5,989 nt of DNA, taken from positions 1 through 5,989 of the forward strand of contig CAZJHD010000112.1 in NCBI GenBank assembly GCA_964545855.1. Reading direction: 5' to 3'. The notes under the pieces are model-generated. The model was not told the origin of the DNA. It searched no databases and saw nothing but the letters and a program-made list of their open reading frames with translations. A program made the position numbers and the translations under genes. This stretch comes from CAZJHD01 sp964545855. Its GTDB lineage: Bacteria > Planctomycetota > UBA1135 > JACQFD01. Shown here in pieces: positions 1 through 5,989 of this stretch; position 1 is the first letter of the stretch, and each line of letters begins with the position of its first letter.

Positions 1-788
1 ACGACGAGCGTCGCGAGCGCCTCGCCCTCGATGTCCTCGGCGATGAGGAGGAAGGGCTTCCCGGCGTTCTTCACCTTCTCCAGCAGCGGGAGGAGCTTCG
101 GAAGGCTCGAGATCTTGTCCTCGTGGATGAGGATGTAGGCGTCGTTCAGGACCGCCTCCATCGCGTCGACGTCCGTCACGAAGTGGGGCGAGAGGAACCC
201 GCGGTCGAACTGCATGCCCTCGACCACGCGCACTTCCGTCTCGAGTCCCTTCCCTTCCTCGACGGTGATGACGCCGTCCTTGCCGACCTTGTCCATCGCG
301 TCGGCGATGATCTTCCCGATCGTCGTGTCGTTGTTCGACGCGATGGCGGCGACCTGCTGGATCTCCTTCGTGCTCTCGACCTTCTTGGAGCCCTTCTTCA
401 GCTCCTCGACGATGGTCTCGACGCCCTTGCGCATCCCGCGGATGAGCGCGGCCTCGTTCGCTCCGGCCGTCAGGTGACGGAGGCCCGAGGAGAAGATCGC
501 CTGCGTGAGGAGCGTGGCGGTCGTCGTTCCGTCGCCGGCGACGTCGCTCGTCTTGCTGGCGACCTCCTTCACGAGCTGCGCGCCCATGTTCTCGTAGGGG
601 TCGTCGAGGGTGATCTCCTCGGCGACGGTGACGCCGTCCTTCGTGATCGTCGGACCGCCCCAACCCTTGTCCAACACCGCGTTGTGACCTCGCGGACCGA
701 GGGTGCTCACGACCGCTCGGGCCAGCTTGTCGACGCCGCGGCGCAGCGCATCGCGCGCGTCGGACTCGAAAACGAGCTGCTTCGCCAT
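1..788 (-). CDS. groEL: 60 kDa chaperonin GroEL, N-terminal part (3' end outside window)
   Basis: Cytoplasmic ATP-driven folding chaperonin that normally forms a double ring and works with the GroES lid. Translating the minus strand from the ATG at 788 gives MAKQLVFESDARDALRRG and stays open for 262 codons to the window edge. Visible family motifs are TLGPRG (residues 29-34), the TITKDGV loop (47-53), ENMGAQLVKEVASK (66-79), the nucleotide-binding GDGTTTAT (85-92), DKVGKDGVITVEE (166-178), EGMQFDRGFLSPHF (190-203) and the apical IAEDIEGEALATL near the edge. A GAGGAG ribosome binding site (complement of 800-805) lies 11 bases before the ATG and supports this start. Against E. coli GroEL, the usual Arg36 is His35 here, and Tyr203 of the substrate-binding surface is His202. 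The equatorial C-terminal half is not visible. No groES is adjacent. Some bacteria carry several GroEL copies, so this could be a paralogue; the family assignment itself is secure. Confidence 0.97.
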   Translation of the reverse strand, partial: MAKQLVFESDARDALRRGVDKLARAVVSTLGPRGHNAVLDKGWGGPTITKDGVTVAEEITLDDPYENMGAQLVKEVASKTSDVAGDGTTTATLLTQAIFSSGLRHLTAGANEAALIRGMRKGVETIVEELKKGSKKVESTKEIQQVAAIASNNDTTIGKIIADAMDKVGKDGVITVEEGKGLETEVRVVEGMQFDRGFLSPHFVTDVDAMEAVLNDAYILIHEDKISSLPKLLPLLEKVKNAGKPFLLIAEDIEGEALATLV

Positions 789-799
789 CTTTCGTATTT

Positions 800-805
800 C
801 TCCTC
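800..805 (-). promoter_or_regulatory. Ribosome binding site of groEL
   Basis: The minus strand reads GAGGAG, followed by 11 bases and then the ATG at 788. It is the only good Shine-Dalgarno match near this start, and it agrees with the start chosen from alignment to known GroEL N-termini. The spacing is slightly long. Confidence 0.6.
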
Positions 806-1025
806 GGCCTGGGGGCGTCCGCACGGAGCGGCGCCCATGGAGGGTATGCAGAGAACGGGATCGGACCCCCGGGAGCCGGCGGCCACGCGGCGCCGGGAAC
901 TGCACCGGGACCAGCGCGCGGGGGAGCCGCCGCCCTCGTCAAATTCGGTGCCGCGGAATCGGCCGCCTCGCGCGGCCCGTCCGCCAGGCCCAACTCCCGC
1001 CGTCGCGCATCGTTAGAATCGCGTC

Positions 1026-1062
1026 GGCCGGGTGTCTCCGGCCCGGCGGGGGCGCTGCCCCC
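1026..1062. repeat. Two tandem GC hairpins upstream of the NPCBM gene
   Basis: The first is a perfect 6-bp inverted repeat, GGCCGG at 1026-1031 and CCGGCC at 1038-1043, with a 6-base loop. The second is GGGGGC at 1048-1053 and GCCCCC at 1057-1062, with a 3-base loop. They are four bases apart and end 61 bases before the ATG at 1124. If the TAGAAT at 1014-1019 is a real -10, both would sit at the very 5' end of the transcript. There is no run of T after either one, so neither looks like a classic intrinsic terminator. In DNA this GC-rich, short GC palindromes also arise by chance. Confidence 0.45.
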
Positions 1063-1123
1063 TTGGCAGGTCCCCGGAGCGGCGATCGCGGCTCCGGTCA
1101 AAACGGCAGGACTCCGAACCTCG

Positions 1124-2491
1124 ATGACGATCCGTCTCGCTCCGCTCTTCCTCGCGCACGCGACACTCCTTCTCTCCCTCCTTCCCGCGCCTCCGTCGAC
1201 GGGAGCCACGATCCCGAGCACGGTGCTCCCGAGCATGGTGCTCCCGATCTCCGAGCTTCCGAGAACAATGCTCCGGGGCCACGTGCTCCAGGGGACGGGG
1301 ATCCCGGTCGAGGTCCGCTCGCTCGACGGCGATCCCATCCGAGGAGAGCTCATCGCCCTCGAGCCGGAGCGGGTGACGGTGGCGGTCGCGAACGAGGCGT
1401 CGCCGCGGGTGCTCTCCCGAGACGGCCTCGTCGGACTGCGCGTGGTGGGGAGCACGGGCGCCTCGCCGTTCGCCTCGACGGAAGCGCTCGCCGACGTGGA
1501 GCTCCTCGATGGGGGCCGCGTCGTCGGAACGCTCCTCGGCGGGAGCGGAGACGTCCTCCAGGTGGGCCTCGGATCGTCCCGCATCGATCTCCGCGTGGAG
1601 TCCGTGCGTCGCATCCTCTTCCCGAGGCGCGTGCCCGCGACCCTCGGCGAGCCCGTGAACGCCCCGGGCTCCGACCGCCTCTACCGGCTGCGGCCCGCCA
1701 CGGCGCGCGGCGAGGCCGGGGTCGAGCCCGTGAACGGCACCCTCGTCGCGTTCGCTCCGGAGGGCGTCGACTTCGAGACCGTGCTCGGAACCACGCGCTT
1801 CGCCTGGAGCGAGATCGCGGCGCTCGTCGTGACGCCCGTCGGCGCGGCGGGAGCCTCCTCGATCGAGCCGAACGCGGTGATCTCCCTCGTGCCCGAGGGA
1901 CGCATCGAGGTGAAGCTCCTCGGCGCCGGCGTCGACGGGTTCCGCTGCGAGTCGCGCGTCCTGCCGCGCACCGTGCTGCCGCCGTCGGCCGTCGGCTCCA
2001 TCCGCTTCCGGAGCGAGCGGTTCGCCGACCTCTCGAGCCTCGCGCCCTCGGCCGTCGAGGAGTCGCCCTACTTCGGCGGTCCCGCGGCGCTCTCCTTCCC
2101 GTGGCGCCGCGACCGCAGCGTCGTCGGCACGCCGCTCCGCGTCGGAGGCGTCGAGTTCGCGACGGGCCTCGGCGTGCATGCGCGCTCGCGCCTCACCTGG
2201 ACGATCGACGGCGCCTACGCGGAGCTCCGCGGGCTCGTCGGGATCGACGACTCGACGCTGCCGCTCCCGCGCCGCGGCTCCGTCGTGTTCCGCGTGGCCG
2301 GCGACGGGAAGACGCTCTGGGAGAGCCCCGTGCTCCGGACCGGAGAGCGTGCCCTCGAGCTGCCGTCGGTGCCGCTCACGGGCGTCGCGTCGCTCATGCT
2401 CGAGGTCGACTACGCCGACGGATTCGACGTGGCCGACCGCGCCGACTGGTGCGAGCCGATCCTGCTGCGGGCGCCCGTGGCCGCCCGCTGA
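1124..2491 (+). CDS. Secreted NPCBM-domain protein, probable carbohydrate-binding envelope protein
   Basis: A 455-residue exported protein. Residues 1-28 form a signal peptide: MTIR, a hydrophobic stretch LAPLFLAHATLLLSLL, then a PPSTGA end suited to signal peptidase I; there is no lipobox cysteine. Residues 31-60 are a degenerate pentapeptide repeat. Residues about 60-295 hold several similar beta modules of the type 'DG..v.G.L......v.v......i.l..v..I.F', for example LLDGGRVVGTLL and GTLVAFAPEGVDFETVLG. Residues about 298-450 match the NPCBM (NEW2) module: SPYFGG (314-319), GLGVHA (348-353), GLVGIDD (370-376), GSVVFRVAGDGKTLWES and ADWCEP (440-445). NPCBM modules are known on glycoside hydrolases and other extracellular proteins and are thought to bind sugars. 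No catalytic domain is visible. The start is supported by the signal peptide; an AGGA at 1108-1111 lies 12 bases upstream. The VWA protein gene follows after 20 bases. The NPCBM call is firm; the ligand is unknown. Confidence 0.88.
   Translation: MTIRLAPLFLAHATLLLSLLPAPPSTGATIPSTVLPSMVLPISELPRTMLRGHVLQGTGIPVEVRSLDGDPIRGELIALEPERVTVAVANEASPRVLSRDGLVGLRVVGSTGASPFASTEALADVELLDGGRVVGTLLGGSGDVLQVGLGSSRIDLRVESVRRILFPRRVPATLGEPVNAPGSDRLYRLRPATARGEAGVEPVNGTLVAFAPEGVDFETVLGTTRFAWSEIAALVVTPVGAAGASSIEPNAVISLVPEGRIEVKLLGAGVDGFRCESRVLPRTVLPPSAVGSIRFRSERFADLSSLAPSAVEESPYFGGPAALSFPWRRDRSVVGTPLRVGGVEFATGLGVHARSRLTWTIDGAYAELRGLVGIDDSTLPLPRRGSVVFRVAGDGKTLWESPVLRTGERALELPSVPLTGVASLMLEVDYADGFDVADRADWCEPILLRAPVAAR
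1214..1303 (+). repeat. Degenerate 15-bp tandem repeat encoding six pentapeptides
   Basis: Inside the NPCBM protein gene, residues 31-60 read as PSTVL, PSMVL, PISEL, PRTML, RGHVL, QGTGI. The first two units are nearly identical in DNA: GAGCACGGTGCTCCC at 1216-1230 and GAGCATGGTGCTCCC at 1231-1245. Later units decay but keep the GTGCTCC or ATGCTCC core. GAGCAC-G-GTGCTC at 1216-1228 is also a perfect palindrome. The repeat lies just after the signal peptide and probably forms an extended linker. Unequal slippage is the likely origin. Confidence 0.7.
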
Positions 2492-2511
2492 TCGGCGCGA
2501 GAGTCGACGTC

Positions 2512-5016
2512 GTGGAGCGCACGGCCGCCGAGGATCCGCGGGGGAACGCGCGGGGCGAAGCCTGGAGGGAGCGGGCGGCCGGCGGCCTCGGCCTCCTCGC
2601 GGCGCTGCTCTGGCTCGGTGCGGCCCTCCTGCTCGCCGCTCCTCCCGAGAGCGCGCGCGATTCCCTCGGATCCTCCTCGTCGCTCCGGGGCCGGCCCGTC
2701 GCTCTCGCCGCCGATCGCACGCACGGCGCCGAGCGCGCCGTCGTCGACGAGGTCGCCGCGGAGGTCGGCGCCGAGCTCGGCGAACGTCCGCGCGTCCTGC
2801 TCGACGCGAGCCTCGTGGCCGACGCGGGACTCGCGGCGCGCTCGGCGCTCGCTCCGGAGGAGGAGCTCTGGTCGATCGGCCGCGCGCGCCCCGGCGCGGA
2901 CCGGACCTTCGTCGTGGAGACGGTGGCTCCGCCGGCACGAGCGCTCGACGCGATCCGGTTCCCGGAGCGTGAACGCGCCGGCCGCGCCTTCGTCGTCTCC
3001 GCCGTCGGCGACGCGCTCGAGGCGCATCGCCTGCGCGTCTCCGTCGACGGAGCCGACGTCGCCGCCGCCGTGCGCGCACGGCCCGAGCGTGGCGAAGTTG
3101 AGATCAGCGTCGGACCGCTGGAGCCGGGCCGTCATCGCATCGCCGTGCGCCACGGCGACGAGCCGGCGCTCCTCGGCGCCCTCGAGGTCGGGGACGCTCC
3201 GCGCGTCCTCCTCGCGGGGAGCGCCGACGGCCTCGCGGCGCGCGCCGTCGCGCTCCAGGGATTCCGACCGCTCGCGCCCGGCGAGGAAATCGCGGGGGCT
3301 CCTCCGCCCGATCTCGTCGTCGTCGCGGGGGGCGGATTCGACGAGGAGCGCGTCGTCGCGGCGCATCGCTCCGGCGCCGGTCTCCTCGTCGTGGGGGGCG
3401 AGGCCCTCGCGCGGCTCACGGCGGGTCCCCTCGGGCCCGAGCTCCCGGCCCGCGTGCGATCCGCCGATCCGCGCGATGCGGCCGACGCGCCGCCGCCGGA
3501 GGATCCGGCTCCCCAGGAGGGCGAGCCGCTCCCGCCGCTCCCCGGCCCGATCCCCGCGGAGCGGGAGACGACGCCGCCCGCGCCCGGCGCGGGCGTCGAG
3601 GCGCGCGAGACGCGCGTCGAGGACGACGTGCCCGTCGTCGCCGTCGCTCTCGTGATCGATCGCTCGGGGTCCATGGGCGGCGACAAGATCCGGCTCGCGA
3701 AGCAGGCGGCGCTCGCGACCGCGTCGATGCTCGCCGAGGACGACTACCTCGCGATCATCACCTTCGCCGACCAGAGCACCGTGACGTTCCCGGCCGATCG
3801 CGTCGGCTCGCCGCTCCGCATCCGCCGTCCCCTGGAGGACGTCGTCGTCGGCGGCGGGACGCAGTTCTATCCGGCGCTGCTCGCGGCCCGCGACCAGCTA
3901 CGTCGCGTGCCGGCGGGTCTGCGGCACGTCGTGCTCGTGACCGACGGAGCGGCGGCCGATCGCTTCACGGCCGACTTCCTCGGGCTCCTGCATGGCGACT
4001 ACCGCCAGCTCGGGATGCACCTCTCGACGGTCTTCATCGACGGGGGCGGGGACCAGGACCGGGACTTCCTCGGCAGGCTCGCCCAGTGGGGCGGCGGCCG
4101 CTCGGAGCGCGGCTCCAAGGAGGAGATCCCGGCCCTCGTCACGACGGAGATCCGGCGCGTGACGGGGCTCCCTCCGGGCGGGACGCGCCGCACGCTGCAG
4201 CGCCCGGCGCCGTCGAGGGACAGCGAGCGCCGAACCCCGGCGCCGCGCGTCGATCCGCCTCCCACGGCCGATCCGCCGCGCGTGAAGCCCGTGGAGCCGA
4301 CGAAGCCGCCTTCGGCGCGGCGACGGCTGCGCGTCGAGGCGGCCGATGGCGCACGCATCCCCGAGGGGATCGAGCTCGCGGGGCTTCCCGAGGTGGACGG
4401 CTTCGTCGCGCTCGACCTGCGGCGCCGCGGCTCCCTCGTCCTGCGCGGGGAGCCCGGCGCCGTTCCGCTCCTCGCCGTCGGCGCGAGCGCGCACGGCTCG
4501 ATCGCGGTCCTCGGCCTCGAGGAGTCCGGCGGCCTCGATCGCTGGGCCGGCGATCCGAGGCTCGGCGCGCTCCTCGGGCGCATCGCGGCGGCGGTCGCGC
4601 GCGCGCCGAGGCTCGAGCCCGTGCTCGACGGTCTGCGGGCGCACGTCGAGGACGGCGAGGCTCTGCTCCTCGGCGAGGATCGGCTCGGTCTCCTCGGGCT
4701 CGACGACGGCGCGCCGCGCCGCGACCTGGGGGGCGGCGTCCTGCTGGCGGCGGCGGACCCGGTGCTGCGCGGAGCGACGGCGCCGAGCGAGGGCGGCTTC
4801 CGCACGAGTTCGCTCGCGCGCGAAGCGCCGCGGCGCGCGTCCGTCGACGTGCTCGCGACGGTGCGCGCGGCCCTGACGCCGCCCCTCGAGGACGGGCCGT
4901 CGGCGCTCGGACCGTCGGCCGGGAGCGCCGCGTCCGTAGCGCCGGCGGTGCGCGCCCTGCTGGCGGCGGGAGCTCTCTGCCTCCTCGCCGGCGCCGTCGC
5001 GGCGCGCAGGGCCTAG
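2512..5016 (+). CDS. Membrane-anchored VWA protein with split glutamine-amidotransferase-like fold
   Basis: An 834-residue protein. A basic N-terminus leads into transmembrane segment 1 (about 24-43, GGLGLLAALLWLGAALLLAA). Residues about 60-225 form beta-rich, Ig-like regions (RLRVSVDGADV; LEPGRHRIAV). Residues 230-300 look like the first half of a class I amidotransferase-like fold (PRVLLAGS, DLVVVAGGG, GAGLLVVGGEAL). A proline-rich linker follows, then a VWA domain (about 375-555) with a complete metal site: DRSGS at 383-387, Thr450 in GGGTQFYPA, and Asp478 in VLVTDG. After a second proline-rich linker (about 560-603), the amidotransferase-like fold resumes (VPLLAVGASAHGSIAVLGLEE). A second transmembrane segment (about 809-831) ends in ARRA. 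No catalytic Cys-His-Glu triad is evident. VWA domains typically bind protein partners through Mg2+, and this layout occurs in large Planctomycetes-type membrane proteins. The frame has no upstream ATG that avoids the NPCBM gene; GTG at 2512, with GAGAG 8 bases before it, fits best. The stop lies in a palindromic element. Confidence 0.85.
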   Translation: MERTAAEDPRGNARGEAWRERAAGGLGLLAALLWLGAALLLAAPPESARDSLGSSSSLRGRPVALAADRTHGAERAVVDEVAAEVGAELGERPRVLLDASLVADAGLAARSALAPEEELWSIGRARPGADRTFVVETVAPPARALDAIRFPERERAGRAFVVSAVGDALEAHRLRVSVDGADVAAAVRARPERGEVEISVGPLEPGRHRIAVRHGDEPALLGALEVGDAPRVLLAGSADGLAARAVALQGFRPLAPGEEIAGAPPPDLVVVAGGGFDEERVVAAHRSGAGLLVVGGEALARLTAGPLGPELPARVRSADPRDAADAPPPEDPAPQEGEPLPPLPGPIPAERETTPPAPGAGVEARETRVEDDVPVVAVALVIDRSGSMGGDKIRLAKQAALATASMLAEDDYLAIITFADQSTVTFPADRVGSPLRIRRPLEDVVVGGGTQFYPALLAARDQLRRVPAGLRHVVLVTDGAAADRFTADFLGLLHGDYRQLGMHLSTVFIDGGGDQDRDFLGRLAQWGGGRSERGSKEEIPALVTTEIRRVTGLPPGGTRRTLQRPAPSRDSERRTPAPRVDPPPTADPPRVKPVEPTKPPSARRRLRVEAADGARIPEGIELAGLPEVDGFVALDLRRRGSLVLRGEPGAVPLLAVGASAHGSIAVLGLEESGGLDRWAGDPRLGALLGRIAAAVARAPRLEPVLDGLRAHVEDGEALLLGEDRLGLLGLDDGAPRRDLGGGVLLAAADPVLRGATAPSEGGFRTSSLAREAPRRASVDVLATVRAALTPPLEDGPSALGPSAGSAASVAPAVRALLAAGALCLLAGAVAARRA

Positions 5017-5181
5017 CAGGGCGCTGAAGAAGGGCTTCGCAGAGCGAGCGCGAGGAATCGTTGCTCAGGGCGAGGCGCGTCGACGCCGCCGTATCCAGGA
5101 GATACGTCGGCGGCGGCGCAACGACGCAATGGGCGACGAGGCCCGCGCGCAGCTCGAATGCCATTTTCAGCGTCCTGCTAG
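5013..5181. mobile_element. MITE-like palindromic element with terminal inverted repeats
   Basis: The left end (5013-5038, beginning CTAGCAGGGCGCTGAA) and the reverse complement of the right end (5156-5181, beginning CTAGCAGGACGCTGAA) match at 21 of 26 positions. The centre (5077-5119) folds into a 19-position stem with two mismatches and a CAGGA loop; the parts of the arms in between match only loosely. The element is 169 bp with no transposase gene. CTAG at both outer ends fits insertion at a CTAG site with duplication of TA, as known for IS630-type elements. It could instead be a REP-like palindrome or a bidirectional terminator. The TAG stop of the VWA gene (5014-5016) is the first bases of the left end. 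Confidence 0.65.
5077..5119. terminator. Strong central hairpin, possible bidirectional terminator
   Basis: The left arm 5077-5095 pairs with 5101-5119 around the loop CAGGA, with 17 of 19 positions paired (one is G-U). It sits between two convergent genes, where it could stop transcription from both sides. No T tract follows on either strand, so it is not a canonical intrinsic terminator. It is also the core of the palindromic element. Confidence 0.35.
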
Positions 5182-5214
5182 CCAGCCCCCCTCACACCTG
5201 GCAGCCCGTCGCTC

Positions 5215-5989
5215 CTACGCCTCGCGAACGCTCGGCGGCTCGGAGACGACCCGGAGCAGCGCCTCCGAGACGCGAGCGGCCACCTCGGCGGCCGCGCCGA
5301 GTCGCGGCGCGAGGAGCACGGCGGCCGAGGCGTGCTCGATCGCCGCCACGGGATCGTTCGCGGCGAGGGAGTCCTCGGCGCGAACGATCGCGTCGACGGC
5401 CGCCGCCTCGCGGCGCCAGGTGGCGGAGTCCTCGGGCCGGAAGGTCGCGTCGAGATCGCAGGTCTCGACGTTCGCGTCCTCCGCCCGGAGTTGCTGCGCG
5501 AATGCGAGGAGCACGGCCCCCGAGCGGAGCGACTCCTCGGGAACGAGGGCGTCGAGCCGTTCGCGTCGCGCGACCAGAACCGCGCCCTCGGGCGCGCGGC
5601 CGAGCACGGCGTCGAGGGCTCCCACTTCGAGGCGTGCGAAGAGCGACTCCACGAGCCCGCTCTCCTCCGGCGCTCCCTCGGAGAGCAGCGCGACCACAGG
5701 CTCCGGCGTCCCCGCGCAGGCGGCGAGCGCCGCGCGTCCCGGGTGATTGGGGGTGCCGAGCGCGATGCACCGCATGGCGCCCATGGAATGCAGCGCCGCG
5801 CCGTCGAGCCGCACGGCGAGGAGCCGGGCGCCCGCGCCGGAGGCACGCTCGCGCCGGCGCAGGGGGCGGCGGGCGATGGCGCGCAGGCGCGCGGCGACGA
5901 TGCCGTGGACGTGCTCCCAGCCGTGATCGCGCGTCGCGCGCGCGCGGCACGCGGCCGCCCTCGCGGACAGCGACGTCCGGTCGGCGACG
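5215..5989 (-). CDS. Unrecognised protein, C-terminal part, with TPR-like helices (5' end outside window)
   Basis: The minus-strand frame ending with TAG at 5215-5217 stays open to the right edge, giving 257 visible residues. An internal GTG at 5814 would give a 199-residue protein, but the open frame upstream reads plausibly (DHGWEHVHGIVAARLRAIARR, then RLLAVRLDGAALHSMGA), so I treat the gene as partial. The middle has alternating hydrophobic strands and helices (MRCIALGTPNHPGRAALAAC; AVLVARRERLDALVPEE). The C-terminus, RAEDSLAANDPVAAIEHASAAVLLAPRLG, has the two-helix spacing of a tetratricopeptide repeat, followed by a further helix. No catalytic motif, signal peptide or membrane segment is visible in this part. 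It is convergent with the VWA gene, so it is probably a separate transcription unit. I do not recognise the family. Confidence 0.6.
   Translation of the reverse strand, partial: VADRTSLSARAAACRARATRDHGWEHVHGIVAARLRAIARRPLRRRERASGAGARLLAVRLDGAALHSMGAMRCIALGTPNHPGRAALAACAGTPEPVVALLSEGAPEESGLVESLFARLEVGALDAVLGRAPEGAVLVARRERLDALVPEESLRSGAVLLAFAQQLRAEDANVETCDLDATFRPEDSATWRREAAAVDAIVRAEDSLAANDPVAAIEHASAAVLLAPRLGAAAEVAARVSEALLRVVSEPPSVREA

Larger units (their letters stand above)
789..1123. other. Divergent intergenic region between groEL and the NPCBM protein gene
   Basis: No convincing gene is present in these 335 bases; open frames crossing it lack family motifs and are shadows of the neighbours. 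It must hold the start signals for both divergent genes. I found no CIRCE-type inverted repeat (TTAGCACTC/GAGTGCTAA), so HrcA control of groEL is not supported here. The plus strand has a lone TAGAAT at 1014-1019 that could be a -10 element for the downstream gene, but no -35 match stands at the right distance. Two compact hairpins lie at 1026-1062. Confidence 0.6.

Noticed and set aside
937..942. TTGACG on the minus strand as a -35 element for groEL
   Set aside because: At the proper 17-base distance the sequence is GCGCGC, not a -10 element.
123..1016. Plus-strand open frames over the left end of the window
   Set aside because: They are antisense to an unambiguous groEL.
703..2511. A continuous plus-strand open frame running from 703 into the VWA protein
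   Set aside because: The upstream part is antisense to groEL and in another frame of the NPCBM gene, with arginine- and proline-rich low-complexity translation. Recognisable sequence begins only near the transmembrane segment after 2512.
1013..3079. Long minus-strand open frame opposite the NPCBM and VWA genes
   Set aside because: Its translation is dominated by Arg, Gly, Ala and Asp repeats typical of antisense frames in GC-rich DNA. The plus strand carries clear domains over the same bases.
4139..5164. Minus-strand open frame starting in the palindromic element and running into the VWA gene
   Set aside because: It is arginine-rich shadow translation. Its start lies inside the inverted repeat and no family motif is seen.
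1..5989. CRISPR array, tRNA, rRNA or riboswitch
   Set aside because: No regularly spaced repeats, tRNA-like cloverleaf or conserved riboswitch core was seen on either strand by eye.

Overview
The window is very GC-rich DNA (most codons end in G or C), consistent with a high-GC bacterium that makes secreted and membrane-anchored proteins. The lineage is probably Planctomycetota or a relative. Three things point that way: a GroEL that starts MAKQL with a GWGGPTITKDG loop, an NPCBM-type carbohydrate-binding module on a secreted protein, and a large membrane-anchored von Willebrand A (VWA) protein with a split amidotransferase-like fold. This assignment rests on family knowledge and is not proven by the window.

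Layout. Positions 1-788 (minus) hold the first 262 codons of a groEL gene whose 3' end lies outside the window. Positions 789-1123 are a divergent intergenic region with two back-to-back GC hairpins and no gene; no groES lies next to groEL. Positions 1124-2491 (plus) encode a 455-residue secreted protein: signal peptide, a pentapeptide tandem repeat, several small beta modules and a C-terminal NPCBM domain. Twenty bases later, positions 2512-5016 (plus, GTG start inferred) encode an 834-residue protein with a transmembrane segment at each end and a VWA domain with an intact metal site, inserted in a glutamine-amidotransferase-like fold. Positions 5013-5181 form a small palindromic element with matching inverted ends. 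It resembles a miniature transposon and supplies the stop codon of the VWA gene. Positions 5215-5989 (minus) hold the 3' part of an unrecognised gene with a TPR-like C-terminus, running off the right edge.

How the parts relate. The NPCBM and VWA genes are probably one transcription unit acting at the cell envelope: one exported and likely to bind glycans, the other membrane-anchored and likely to bind a protein partner through its metal site. A joint function is an inference from adjacency. groEL is divergent and the right-hand gene convergent, so neither is obviously part of the same system. Nothing here amounts to a clearly new system. The most unusual items are the palindromic element at the end of the VWA gene, the short tandem repeat after the signal peptide, and the NPCBM/VWA pair itself.
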